A stretch of DNA of 64,000 nucleotides from positions 1,364,001 through 1,428,000 of the forward strand of contig NZ_SJSK01000001.1 of NCBI RefSeq assembly GCF_004331645.1. The letters run 5' to 3'. Position numbers and translations under genes: made by a program. The notes below the pieces were generated by a model that was given only the letters and a program-made list of their open reading frames with translations, did no database searches and was not told the origin of the DNA. This document shows, in pieces, positions 27,719 to 37,019 of the stretch (position 1 is its first letter; each line of letters starts with the position of its first letter). The stretch is from Pedobacter frigiditerrae (GTDB lineage Bacteria; Bacteroidota; Bacteroidia; Sphingobacteriales; Sphingobacteriaceae).

Positions 27719-28546
27719 TTAGTTTATTGCAATTACCACTGCTTTCTCTCCATTCCAAACCACATCGCCATCATTAATATTTATAACAGGGGTATGTGAT
27801 AAGCAAGTAGTTGCTTGGGTTAAAAAATTTAAGATTTCTTTTTTGATTTGTTGAGTTTCTGTAGCGTTAAATACCCTCCCGAGAATTGAAGTAATTTCAG
27901 CGGGTTTTTGGGCATCGGTTATAAATCGTTCAACCAACAGTAGCTCCTCCTCATTAGTTTTTAAATTTATTCGGGAGTGAATTTCAAATGAATCATTAAT
28001 CCATTCATTTTTAGTCAACACTACTTTGATGGGTAGCTGTTCATCTTCAATTTCCACAATATCATATACTTTGGCCAAGTGTGAAGTATCCCCTTCATCG
28101 GTTATTTTTTTTAAGTGAGTTGATAGTGTTTTTAATTCTTCACCGGCTACTTGATCACGTGCAATGTTTAAAACAAAGGGTTCTTCATTTGCTGGTGTAA
28201 CTTTCCAAACACTTGAAGTATGTCCTTCTTTAATATTCCATAATTCAACTTTAGCAACCTTAGTATTTGTTTCCACATATTTTTTAGCCGCTAAAGTTGA
28301 TTGAGCGAAGCTTAATACACCACATTGAGTAGCATTTTGTTTGAGTATGATCCATTCTTCAGTTAGCAAATCATCATTGCCATACTCAAGCAGGTGCGAA
28401 TGGGTGTTCCAAATAGAACACCCATGATCTAATAAACCGCGACTAATTATACCATGAAATGGCGTACTTAATTCTTGCTGAATCTTGCCTTCAGCGGAGA
28501 TTGCAAATGGTGATTTATCAGGTCCGAAAAAATAATTGAATTCCAT
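27719..28546 (-). CDS. Degenerate kinase/APH-like protein of the RHS cassette
   Basis: A 275-residue cytoplasmic protein of no family I can name. Residues 95-150 look like a kinase N-lobe (KEGHTSSVWKVTPANEEPFVLNIARD). The C-terminus (DGDVVWNGEKAVVIAIN) resembles the catalytic end of aminoglycoside-phosphotransferase-like kinases (HGDlh.gNvlwdgekavviID). However, the catalytic His-Gly-Asp, the metal-binding Asp and the N-lobe lysine are not in place. It is therefore best described as a possible pseudokinase. It sits between the 648-residue gene (22 bp gap) and the RHS gene (6 bp gap), so it may be a chaperone or adaptor of the RHS protein. The fold call is my inference from motif similarity. 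Confidence 0.7.
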   Translation of the reverse strand: MEFNYFFGPDKSPFAISAEGKIQQELSTPFHGIISRGLLDHGCSIWNTHSHLLEYGNDDLLTEEWIILKQNATQCGVLSFAQSTLAAKKYVETNTKVAKVELWNIKEGHTSSVWKVTPANEEPFVLNIARDQVAGEELKTLSTHLKKITDEGDTSHLAKVYDIVEIEDEQLPIKVVLTKNEWINDSFEIHSRINLKTNEEELLLVERFITDAQKPAEITSILGRVFNATETQQIKKEILNFLTQATTCLSHTPVININDGDVVWNGEKAVVIAIN

Positions 28547-28568
28547 GGCGATTGATTATGATGTAGGT

Positions 28569-30515
28569 TTACTTTTTATTTTTAGTAGCTGCTTTAACTT
28601 TTTCTGCTTTTGTTCTTTCGAAGGCTTTTAGCTGAGAGGTTGTAAACCATTTTAGCTTGGGATCGGTAATAGATTGATTAGCAGCGGTAAGTGAAGTTCG
28701 GAGGTTCTTAATTTCTTCATCATTTAAGTCAAATACCTCCTTTTGCATTTGGATCGGCATCTGCAATACACTAGATAAACTAGCAGTAGGAACAACTGAA
28801 GTAATTTTTGCTTTTAACCCTGCCGATAAATGACTTACTTTATCGATCTTCAAATCTCGACTGGTATCTTTAAGTGTATTGGCTAGCATTTTGCCAACAA
28901 ACTGAGTTTCTAATATATTTACCTTGCCTTTGTCATAGCGTCGATCAATGTCATTTCCACTTTTCATAAACTCACGAGACATCGTTTTGCCCATGTTATT
29001 AGCTTCCACTAATGACATTTTATCGCCAATCATTTTTTCTGAAGCAGCCTTTCTGCTATCAATGTATTTGAAAGGTTTTTCCCAAGCAACAAATGGTAAA
29101 TCCATTTCACTGTCTTCACAGCAGCAAAGATCGCGGGCTGTTAAAAACAAATGCTCTTCGTAACCGGTAATAACTTGCTTAGGGTTTACCTTTTTTAAGT
29201 ACACCGTTAAGGTAACATTTAGCGTTCCTGTCCATATTTTACCCCCATCACTTAATCCTGCAGTATCTTGAAATGCTGCGGACACTTCGCCCCACAACAC
29301 AAGATGATTGCGGTCGATCTCAGTAACACTGTAGTTGTAAGTTCCCGAAGGATACCCATAACCAGTTCCGCTTGCAGAGGCAACATTATAACCACCACTG
29401 CCTTTGCTTAAATCAATTTCCCATCCAGCAGGAGGGTTGTAAGGAATAGAATCCGATTTGATAGAAGTTGTCGAATCATCGCCCCAAGAGCTATCCAATA
29501 CGGCGTCACTTCTTCCATCAAAGTTTGATAATATGTTTAGGGTAACTGAATCAGTGGTTTCTATTTCGCCCTCGTAGGCTAAGGTTGGAACTTTTGCAAT
29601 ATGGCCAGTTTCTAAATAGGCTTCAACACATATCTCTTCTACGTCTTTTGGGCGCATGGTTACGAAGAAGAATTCTTGAATACCTTCAATGTTCCGAGGA
29701 CCATTTACAAAAGTACGTTCAGTTTCAATGGTATGTGGTCGCGGTAATAGAAAGAACACTGCACGATTAGTGCCCATATGGTAACTGTCTAATTGATGAT
29801 ACAATTGAGAAATTTGCGTAGTATGTGATTGTGTTTCTCTCGACTCCTGCGATTGATCGGTAGTACGAATACTGTTTGTTTCTGATTGACTAATATCTTT
29901 TGTTCCCCATTCGCCTGAACGGCTTACGTTAAAACCACCGCCGGTACCTGCATAAGAACCTTCTGCACCAAAGCTAAACCCATGATCTACATCTAGTATT
30001 TCGTGTGAATTTAAGGTAGAAGAGCCTTTGCCAACACTTAAGTTTTTAAGTGAACGCGACATTACCTCGCCGGTTTCAGTTGCAATTTCATACAGCTCTC
30101 TTTTCTTAGGTTCGAAATCTGAGAAGTAAGGATACTGGCTTAATGGCGTATCTTTCTTTTTTGGGGCAACAGCTACTTCCAAGATTGCGCCATAACATGG
30201 GTAGTAATCCATGATGGTATCTTTTAATACTTCACCGTTTTCTTTCCAGAAATTGTCGAAGCCTCCTCTGTGCAAGCCAATTTCATCGGGACCAGCTTGG
30301 TAGCCAGTAACGGAACACGCCACCTTAATATAGGTGATAAGCATACCTTCGGTTGTTTGGTATTCTTCCTCGGGCGAATACTGAAAAATAGCAATAGAAG
30401 AATTCCATCTTTTTGGGCGACGAGAGTCGCAAATTTTTGGGTCGATCATATCCTTGCTTACGCATATACGTTTCCAAGGAATGTCTGTGGGAAGATTTAA
30501 TTTGAAGTTTGACAT
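28569..30515 (-). CDS. Large unrecognised protein, first gene of the RHS cassette
   Basis: A 648-residue protein without a signal peptide or membrane helix, not matching a family I know. Residues about 165-250 are Gly/Ser/Thr/Gln-rich with alternating polar residues (GSYAGTGGGFNVSRSGEW, then SQSETNSIRTTDQSQESRE), flanked by more ordered segments (YHMGTNRAVFFLLPRPH; EFFFVTMRPKDVEEICVEAY). Alternating segments of this kind occur in beta-barrel pore-forming proteins, but the match is loose. An odd Cys triplet (DLCCCEDSE) lies near 467. The C-terminus is helical and very Lys-rich. It leads the operon with the kinase-like and RHS genes. A delivery or pore role for the RHS toxin is a guess from context. 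Confidence 0.8.
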   Translation of the reverse strand: MSNFKLNLPTDIPWKRICVSKDMIDPKICDSRRPKRWNSSIAIFQYSPEEEYQTTEGMLITYIKVACSVTGYQAGPDEIGLHRGGFDNFWKENGEVLKDTIMDYYPCYGAILEVAVAPKKKDTPLSQYPYFSDFEPKKRELYEIATETGEVMSRSLKNLSVGKGSSTLNSHEILDVDHGFSFGAEGSYAGTGGGFNVSRSGEWGTKDISQSETNSIRTTDQSQESRETQSHTTQISQLYHQLDSYHMGTNRAVFFLLPRPHTIETERTFVNGPRNIEGIQEFFFVTMRPKDVEEICVEAYLETGHIAKVPTLAYEGEIETTDSVTLNILSNFDGRSDAVLDSSWGDDSTTSIKSDSIPYNPPAGWEIDLSKGSGGYNVASASGTGYGYPSGTYNYSVTEIDRNHLVLWGEVSAAFQDTAGLSDGGKIWTGTLNVTLTVYLKKVNPKQVITGYEEHLFLTARDLCCCEDSEMDLPFVAWEKPFKYIDSRKAASEKMIGDKMSLVEANNMGKTMSREFMKSGNDIDRRYDKGKVNILETQFVGKMLANTLKDTSRDLKIDKVSHLSAGLKAKITSVVPTASLSSVLQMPIQMQKEVFDLNDEEIKNLRTSLTAANQSITDPKLKWFTTSQLKAFERTKAEKVKAATKNKK

Positions 30516-31058
30516 AGTGTTTAAATTTTAAATGTGAACTAGATTATTTTTATTGGGTTTAGAGAACATGTTCATTAGCGATTCTCGAAATGATGAATCC
30601 GCATTGATGCTAGTTGTAAGTAGAAAATTTGATCAGTAGATTACCCTTTAGCGTAATTAATAATCGAATTTACACGGCTTTTTTTGTTGATTAAAGGTGT
30701 AGTCGACTGTTTTTGTACCGTTAATTAACGGTAAATTAGCTAGTTAGTGAACGGTGATTGTGGTGTGGGTGCTGGCGTGAGCTCCTGTTGAAAATCTGGT
30801 TTTTTGACGTTTAAATCAAAACAAATTATGCTCATGAAGCTAATGGTTAGCAGGAGCTATCCTAACCTGAAAATACCAGTTCCTCTGAAAATAAGAGAAT
30901 AAAATAAATGAGATAATTTTTGTGCCAGATTATCATGAGCATCCTCGTTCCGTAAGAGAAAATAAGATCAAGGTTCTTGAAAATGGAACGAAAGTTAGAG
31001 ACTTTTTTTTAATAGACCTTATTCTAAAAATAAGGCTTCGGCATCTACCTTAAGTTGA
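30516..31058. other. Upstream region of the RHS cassette
   Basis: A 543-bp gap without genes. It holds a perfect 18-bp palindrome TACCGTTAATTAACGGTA (30716-30733), a 10-bp palindrome GAACATGTTC about 50 bp from the start codon, and a widely spaced inverted pair (GCTCATGA near 30829 and TCATGAGC near 30946). No clear TAnnTTTG promoter is seen on the minus strand. Confidence 0.5.
30716..30733. promoter_or_regulatory. 18-bp perfect palindrome upstream of the RHS cassette
   Basis: TACCGTTAATTAACGGTA is fully self-complementary, about 200 bp upstream of the first cassette gene. A further half-site-like GAACGGT follows 17 bp later. It is a candidate operator for a dimeric regulator; no regulator gene is adjacent. 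Confidence 0.4.
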
Positions 31059-31472
31059 TTAAATTACCTCCTCAAAAAAGGTAATTAGATTGCCATAGTA
31101 GTCACGAATAGCAAAATCCCTTTGCCCCCAATGCTGTTCAGTAATCATATCATGTTCAGCATAAAGCACCTTTTTTTCTTTGTATTCATTATGGAGCTCA
31201 TCAATTCCTATTATTGCCATCCTACAATGGGCAGTTCCTGCAATAAAAGTTTCTGAACCACTCCAGATAGGTTTAAGGAAAAGAAGGATATTACGAAATT
31301 TCCAACTGTTATCGCAAGCTGCCCAAAGATGAATTTCAACGCCATCACGAACAACAATTGCAAAATATTTCTCCTGATGCCTTGCCATAAATCCCAGCTT
31401 TGCCTCATAAAAATCTACAGCTTTTTGGATGTTGATTACAGGGAATGCAGGAATAGCAGAATTAATCTTCAT
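31059..31472 (-). CDS. VOC (glyoxalase/bleomycin-resistance) family protein
   Basis: A 137-residue small cytoplasmic protein of the vicinal-oxygen-chelate fold, built from two beta-alpha-beta-beta-beta modules. The N-terminal module reads IPAFPVINIQKAVDFYEAKLGF; the C-terminal one ends TEQHWGQRDFAIRDYYGNLITFFEE, the pattern seen in bleomycin-binding proteins. Relatives bind bleomycin-like drugs or act on small molecules; which applies here cannot be told. It stands alone on the minus strand between two large gaps. Confidence 0.88.
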   Translation of the reverse strand: MKINSAIPAFPVINIQKAVDFYEAKLGFMARHQEKYFAIVVRDGVEIHLWAACDNSWKFRNILLFLKPIWSGSETFIAGTAHCRMAIIGIDELHNEYKEKKVLYAEHDMITEQHWGQRDFAIRDYYGNLITFFEEVI

Positions 31473-31723
31473 TGCAATGACTGTACTAGTTTGTGTTGAT
31501 TGTCAATTGTATAGTGAAATAAAGATATGCTATTTTTGGTTAATTATGATTTTTAAGGGGTTGAGTTCTAGATTTCAAGAGCTTACCTTAAATAAGATTT
31601 TTTAGTTCGCGGGTGTTAAGAACGTATTTTTTTAAATACAATGTTGTTGCTAAATCTTAAGCGGCATAATTTTTTATATAATTTATGTATTTTGAGGCCT
31701 CAAATCACCCAAATATTAGCAAA

Positions 31724-33139
31724 ATGAACAAAGAATCTTCGAGGCGGTTATTCTTGAAACAAGCCTTACTAGCATCGGCGGCAATTGCTGCGCCTAATTT
31801 ATTAATGGCAAACGGCAAGTGGATAGGGGCAAATGATAAGGTAAACATTGCCTTTATTGGTATTGGCAACCGAGGAGCAGAAATTGCCCTAGAGTTATAT
31901 AAAACGGGCTTGGCTAATGTTGTGGCCTTATGTGATGTAGACATGGGCGCACCACAAACACTACAAATCTTAAAGCAGTTTCCAGATGTTCCACGTTTTC
32001 AGGATTTTAGACAGATGTTTGATAAAATGGGCAAGCAGATAGAAGCCGTATCCATTGGTGTTCCAGATTTTGCCCATTTCCCCATCACCATGATGGCAAT
32101 GGGCCTGGGTATACATGTCTATACAGAGAAGCCAATGGCCCGTACCTTTAATGAAGTAGAGCTAATGATGAAAGCTGCCGAGAAATATCCTAAGGTGGTT
32201 ACACAAATGGGTAACCAGGGGCACTCTGAAGCCAATTACTTTCAGTACAAGGCTTGGGTAGATGCAGGTATCATTAAGGACGTAACCGCAATCACGGCAC
32301 ACATGAACTCACCAAGGCGCTGGCACGGTTGGGATACAAAGATCAAAACTTTCCCGCCAGCACAACCAAAGCCAGGCACCTTAGACTGGGACATTTGGCA
32401 GATGGCTACCGATAACCATGAATACAATAAGGATTTTGTGAACGGACAATGGCGTTGTTGGTTTGATTTTGGAATGGGCGCATTGGGCGATTGGGGTGCA
32501 CATATTTTAGATACCTCACATGAATTCCTTAATCTTGGTTTGCCTTATGAAGTAAAACCGAAGAAATTAACAGGGCATAATGATTTCTTCTATCCAACCT
32601 CTACCACCTTATCCTTCAAATTCCCTAAGCGTGGAGAAATGCCACCATTAGAAATCAGTTGGTATGATGGTGTAGATAACCTGCCGCCTATACCTGCGGG
32701 TTATGGGGTTTCTGGTTTAGATCCTAATATTCCACCCCCAAGTACAGGTGCTATACAGCCGGCAAAACTAAATCCAGGGAAGATCATTTATGGTAAAGAC
32801 CTTACCTTCAAGGGAGGTTCACACGGTAGCACTTTATCTATCATTCCAGAAGAAAAAGCAAAAGAGATTGCCGCTAGCTTACCGCAAGTACCTAAAAGCC
32901 CTTCTAATCACTTCGCTAATTTCTTATTGGCTTGCAAAGGACAGGAAAAAACCCGTTCTCCGTTTGCAATAGCCGGACCTTTAAGCCAGGTATTCTGTTT
33001 GGGTGTTTTGGCACAATGGACAGGCGATAAATTGAAATTCGATAGAGAGAAAAAAGTCATTACCAATAATAGAAAAGCTAACCAATTACTGATGGGTCCA
33101 CCACCACGTAAAGGCTGGGAGCAATATTATAAAGTATAA
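31724..33139 (+). CDS. Tat-exported Gfo/Idh/MocA-family oxidoreductase
   Basis: A 471-residue NAD(P)-dependent oxidoreductase of the Gfo/Idh/MocA family. I start it at ATG 31724, which opens a twin-arginine signal (SSRRLFLKQALLASAAIAAP); an earlier ATG at 31685 would place 13 unrelated residues in front. The Rossmann fold starts NIAFIGIGNRGAE, and the catalytic-region motif EKPMART follows. The C-terminal part contains WRCWFDFGMGALGDWGAHILD. Members oxidise or epimerise sugars and related compounds; exported ones are common in Bacteroidota near carbohydrate genes. The nearby PL4-type lyase fits that setting. Confidence 0.9.
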   Translation: MNKESSRRLFLKQALLASAAIAAPNLLMANGKWIGANDKVNIAFIGIGNRGAEIALELYKTGLANVVALCDVDMGAPQTLQILKQFPDVPRFQDFRQMFDKMGKQIEAVSIGVPDFAHFPITMMAMGLGIHVYTEKPMARTFNEVELMMKAAEKYPKVVTQMGNQGHSEANYFQYKAWVDAGIIKDVTAITAHMNSPRRWHGWDTKIKTFPPAQPKPGTLDWDIWQMATDNHEYNKDFVNGQWRCWFDFGMGALGDWGAHILDTSHEFLNLGLPYEVKPKKLTGHNDFFYPTSTTLSFKFPKRGEMPPLEISWYDGVDNLPPIPAGYGVSGLDPNIPPPSTGAIQPAKLNPGKIIYGKDLTFKGGSHGSTLSIIPEEKAKEIAASLPQVPKSPSNHFANFLLACKGQEKTRSPFAIAGPLSQVFCLGVLAQWTGDKLKFDREKKVITNNRKANQLLMGPPPRKGWEQYYKV

Positions 33140-33215
33140 TCATTTGCTTCAGTAAATAACCAGCATCAATCTGATAAAGATTGATGCTCACAAAATATTT
33201 CAATTAACCTTTTGG

Positions 33216-34721
33216 ATGACGAGATATAAAATAAGTATAACTGTACTAGCATTAGTTGTCGGATTATATACACCTAGCTGGGCACAGGGTCAGGATTTTT
33301 ATAAACAGCAATTAAAAAAATATAATACAGTTTCTATTTCTCAAATTAAGGTTCCTTACATAAAGCATATTGTTTATAAAAACAAAAGTGTAATTCTGAT
33401 CGGAACAAATCATACTTATAATAACCCCAATAATGAGATGTTCATTAAAATGGAAGAAAATCTCAAGTCATTAAATCCCCAAGTTATATTAACCGAGAAT
33501 TTCTCTTTCATTTCTAGTACAAAGGATGAAACAATTAACAAGTCAAATGATGTTGGTTATTGCTCGTTCTATGGCACAACAAATAACATACCCGTACTAA
33601 ATTGGGATTTAGATTTGGGTGTTGGTTATTATCGGCTTAACAAAAGGTACTCATCTGATGATATTTTACTGATGATGCTCTCGAGTATTGATTATAAGTA
33701 CTCCTCAACAGTATGGAGCTCTTATGAGGATTTTCATAAAGCTAAAATCCGTACAATGGAGATGTATGGATATCCCATTAAGGAAGAACAGAAAGCCCTA
33801 AGCTATTATTACAAACTTTTTGAAAAACACTTTAAAAAAGTGGTTAATTTCTCTTCACAAGATGAGTTTTCTAAACAATTAACTTTAACTGACCAGGATG
33901 AAAGATTAAAAGAAATAAGATTTTACTGGTGTGTTTTAAGAGATTCATCTCTGCTCGATAATATTAAAGAACAATTGAATAAACATGATAGGATTTTTGT
34001 TCAGGCGGGGTGGCTACACATATATGCCATTCAAGACCTTTTACAAGAAATAGTTGAGAAAAGCCAAAAGCCCAGCACAGTTGATTCTGGTTTAAACAAT
34101 TATTTTATCTCTACAGATATTGCAACAAACAATAACATCTTATCACTCAGAAGCAAGACAGATAAAAACCTTAGGCTTGTAATTGTTAATGACACCAAAA
34201 GCCCCTTACAAAGCAAAAAAATAGTTGCTGAATTTAAGCCGAAGATTCATTTGTTTGAAGATAGGCTTGATCATAACAATACGCTTAGGAACGAAGCGAT
34301 AGAAACTGATAAACCTTCAACTCCTTGGTGCCCCAAATGGGACATATTGTACCAAGATCTTTTAACTAAAGGCTTTGATAGAACCGATCTTTATCATTAT
34401 GCTATACAAATGACTCTTGACAAGCAAGGGCAAACAAACAATATAGATATGTCTGAGATGGAAAGGCACTATCGTGCTGTTTATGAAGACCTGGTACTCT
34501 TAGGTTTTCCGTTTCGGCCTAATGAAACTAGTTATTTTTACTTTTCTGGTCAAAGTGGATTTTTACCCATTGAAAACTTTTTAAAGCGACTTAATGATAT
34601 TAAGATAAAATATTTATTTGCAAAGATTGAAACTCTTAATTCAACAGCTCCTAGGATTGTTGTAGATGTAAATGAGGAGATTTTTCAAAAGATTAGAGCA
34701 GTTTTGTTAGCAAAAAATTAA
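33216..34721 (+). CDS. Exported TraB/ChaN-like protein with a C-terminal extension
   Basis: A 501-residue protein with a signal peptide (about 1-24, ending SWAQG). Residues 55-270 show a TraB/PrgY/GumN-type pattern: VILIGTNHTY (60-68), QVILTENFSF (89-98) and RIFVQAGWLHIYAIQDLLQE. Some members of this superfamily are metal-dependent peptidases (for example TIKI); others have no known activity. The remaining roughly 200 residues are unlike anything I recognise. It lies between the exported oxidoreductase and the lyase, all on the plus strand, with gaps of 76 and 139 bp. Confidence 0.6.
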   Translation: MTRYKISITVLALVVGLYTPSWAQGQDFYKQQLKKYNTVSISQIKVPYIKHIVYKNKSVILIGTNHTYNNPNNEMFIKMEENLKSLNPQVILTENFSFISSTKDETINKSNDVGYCSFYGTTNNIPVLNWDLDLGVGYYRLNKRYSSDDILLMMLSSIDYKYSSTVWSSYEDFHKAKIRTMEMYGYPIKEEQKALSYYYKLFEKHFKKVVNFSSQDEFSKQLTLTDQDERLKEIRFYWCVLRDSSLLDNIKEQLNKHDRIFVQAGWLHIYAIQDLLQEIVEKSQKPSTVDSGLNNYFISTDIATNNNILSLRSKTDKNLRLVIVNDTKSPLQSKKIVAEFKPKIHLFEDRLDHNNTLRNEAIETDKPSTPWCPKWDILYQDLLTKGFDRTDLYHYAIQMTLDKQGQTNNIDMSEMERHYRAVYEDLVLLGFPFRPNETSYFYFSGQSGFLPIENFLKRLNDIKIKYLFAKIETLNSTAPRIVVDVNEEIFQKIRAVLLAKN

Positions 34722-34860
34722 TCTAATTTCCTTTGATATAAGTAGGATCAGAGTAGTGAGTTAATTCGCCCTCCAAACTCAAGTATCATTTATAACACAA
34801 TCCCTCAAACCCTTGCATTTCTCTTTTAAACAATGGATTATTGCTTAACCAATTGTTGTC

Positions 34861-36993
34861 ATGAAAAATCTTTTATCGTTAAGTTTTGCAACCTTGTTCT
34901 GTTTTTTAACACTAGGCTCGGTAGCGCAAACCAATCAACCAGTTACCATTACCGATGATGGCCTTATTTATACCATGTCTAATGGCTACCTAACTTTAAA
35001 GATTGATAAACGAACAGCCGATTTAATATCTGTAAAAACAGCTAATTCAGTTAGCCCCAACGTAGAATTGATGGGCTATGTTTCTGGGCATCATGCAGGT
35101 TATTGGGAGCAAAGCCCTGCATTGGCTGCACGAAGGCTTGCTGGTATTTCCATTGACCCTAAAGTAACCAATGGTCAACGGGGCGAAGTTTTTGTGAAAG
35201 GCTATTCAGATGGGAAATCTATACTGGGTAAAAACCCAACAGCAGCCGGACAAGCAGGTGGCCTCATTGCCGATCTAGAAATCCGTTATACGCTAGAGCG
35301 TGGCGCTAAAGGATTATATACCTATGCCATATTTACCCATCAAGATACTTACCCTGCGGGTTCCGTTGGCGAATCGAGGTTTGGTTTTAAACTGTCGGGT
35401 AAAGTGTTCGACTGGATGTCTATTGATGAAAAACGAAATGGTTTAATGCCTACAGGTAAAGATTGGGACGAAGGACAAGACTTGAACATGAAAGAAGCAC
35501 GCAGATTAACCACTGGTGTTTTTAAAGGTAAGGCTGAACATAAATATGATTACTCGGCTAAACAATCTAAAATCCCCGCTTATGGGTGGGCATCAACAAA
35601 AGAAAAGGTAGGCGTTTATATCATTAACCCTTCCTTCGAATACCTTTCAAGTGGGCCAAACCATTTTGAACTAACCGGTCACTTGGATAATGGCGATGGA
35701 GCAGACCCAACCTTGCTTAATTATTGGAGAGGAACACATTATGGCGGTAGCGTACTTAACTTTAGTGATAAGGAATACTGGACCAAGGTTGTTGGGCCAA
35801 TGTTTATCTACGTGCCTACAGGATTAGAACCTAATGCCATGTTTGCGGATGCCAAAAAGCATGCAAAACTAGAGCAGGCACAATGGCCATATGTCTGGGT
35901 AAAAGGAGTAGATTATCCGCTTGCCAGTGAACGAGCAGTAGTAAAAGGCAAAATGAAATTGGTAGATCAACAAGCTGTTAAAGGTAAATTTTCCAACTTA
36001 TTAGTAGGATTGTCATTTCCAGATGAAGCAGAAAAAGTTCGTCCACCGCGTACTCCACAAGCAGATTCTGCAGCAATGGCACAAATGAGGTTAGCACAGC
36101 AACAAAGAACAACTCAACAACAGCCAGCACCGAAAAGAGATACTTTGGCAAATGGAAAACCTGCTAATCGTGGTACTTATCTTCCGCCTAACCAATCAGC
36201 ATTTCGTCCTGGTAACGCTTATCAACCTGCCATCAATTGGCAAAATGATGCCAAACATTATGAGTTTTGGACAGAAGCTTCAGAAGATGGTACATTTAGT
36301 ATTCCAAATGTTCGTCCGGGTATTTACCAATTGCATGCAGTTGCCGATGGTGTTTTAGGTGCTTATGATGCAACTGCTAATGTAACGATTAAAGCAGGAG
36401 AGAAACTCGACTTAGGAACCATAGAATGGAAACCTGTTCGGTATGGTAAGCAGATTTTTGAAATTGGTATTCCTAATCGCTCAGCAAAAGAATTCTTTAA
36501 AGGAGATGATCACTGGCATTGGGGAATGTATATTGAATATGCCAAGCTTTACCCCAATGATGTAGATTTTACGGTCGGCAAATCTGATCCCGCTAAAGAT
36601 TGGTATATCTATCACGTACCACATGATATAGATTTTAAACCAGACGGTCGTGATCAAGGAAGAGCTACTCCCTGGAAAATTAATTTTACCATGGCTGCAA
36701 AAGACTTAAGCAAGGGCAATGCAACGCTTCGTTTTGGTATCGCTGGTTCAGGCGCACGTTCCTTGGGTATCAATGTGAATGGGATAGAGGTAGGTCCTTT
36801 TACCGATCTGAGTGGAGGTGGTGCCATCATGATTCGTGATGGTATTGAAGGCACTTGGGTAGAGAAGAAATTCGAATTTGATGCCGCATTGCTAAAAGAA
36901 GGCAAAAACACAATTACACTTACTGTGCCAGCAGGCAGTGTAACAAACGGATTGTGTTATGATGTGATTAGGTTAGAGGTAGGAAAGCCTTAA
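34861..36993 (+). CDS. Rhamnogalacturonate lyase-like protein (PL4 type)
   Basis: A 710-residue exported protein (signal peptide about 1-22, GSVAQ). The N-terminal beta-sandwich is followed by a fibronectin/carboxypeptidase-regulatory-like domain (DGTFSIPNVRPGIYQLHAVADG) and a C-terminal jelly-roll carbohydrate-binding domain. The segment KQIFEIGIPNRSAKEFFKGDDHWHWGMYIEY is very characteristic of PL4 rhamnogalacturonan lyases. A Gln/Pro-rich, low-complexity insert (about 405-435) separates the first two domains. It would cleave the rhamnogalacturonan backbone of pectin. No other pectin-degrading gene is adjacent; the SusC/SusD pair is 15 kb away. Confidence 0.75.
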   Translation: MKNLLSLSFATLFCFLTLGSVAQTNQPVTITDDGLIYTMSNGYLTLKIDKRTADLISVKTANSVSPNVELMGYVSGHHAGYWEQSPALAARRLAGISIDPKVTNGQRGEVFVKGYSDGKSILGKNPTAAGQAGGLIADLEIRYTLERGAKGLYTYAIFTHQDTYPAGSVGESRFGFKLSGKVFDWMSIDEKRNGLMPTGKDWDEGQDLNMKEARRLTTGVFKGKAEHKYDYSAKQSKIPAYGWASTKEKVGVYIINPSFEYLSSGPNHFELTGHLDNGDGADPTLLNYWRGTHYGGSVLNFSDKEYWTKVVGPMFIYVPTGLEPNAMFADAKKHAKLEQAQWPYVWVKGVDYPLASERAVVKGKMKLVDQQAVKGKFSNLLVGLSFPDEAEKVRPPRTPQADSAAMAQMRLAQQQRTTQQQPAPKRDTLANGKPANRGTYLPPNQSAFRPGNAYQPAINWQNDAKHYEFWTEASEDGTFSIPNVRPGIYQLHAVADGVLGAYDATANVTIKAGEKLDLGTIEWKPVRYGKQIFEIGIPNRSAKEFFKGDDHWHWGMYIEYAKLYPNDVDFTVGKSDPAKDWYIYHVPHDIDFKPDGRDQGRATPWKINFTMAAKDLSKGNATLRFGIAGSGARSLGINVNGIEVGPFTDLSGGGAIMIRDGIEGTWVEKKFEFDAALLKEGKNTITLTVPAGSVTNGLCYDVIRLEVGKP

Positions 36994-37019
36994 TTAATTT
37001 TCGCACTGATTATGTTTTC

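Noticed and set aside
31012..31050. Terminator for the VOC gene
   Set aside because: The stem CCTTATT / AATAAGG is present but no T-run follows on the minus strand; not strong enough to list as a terminator.
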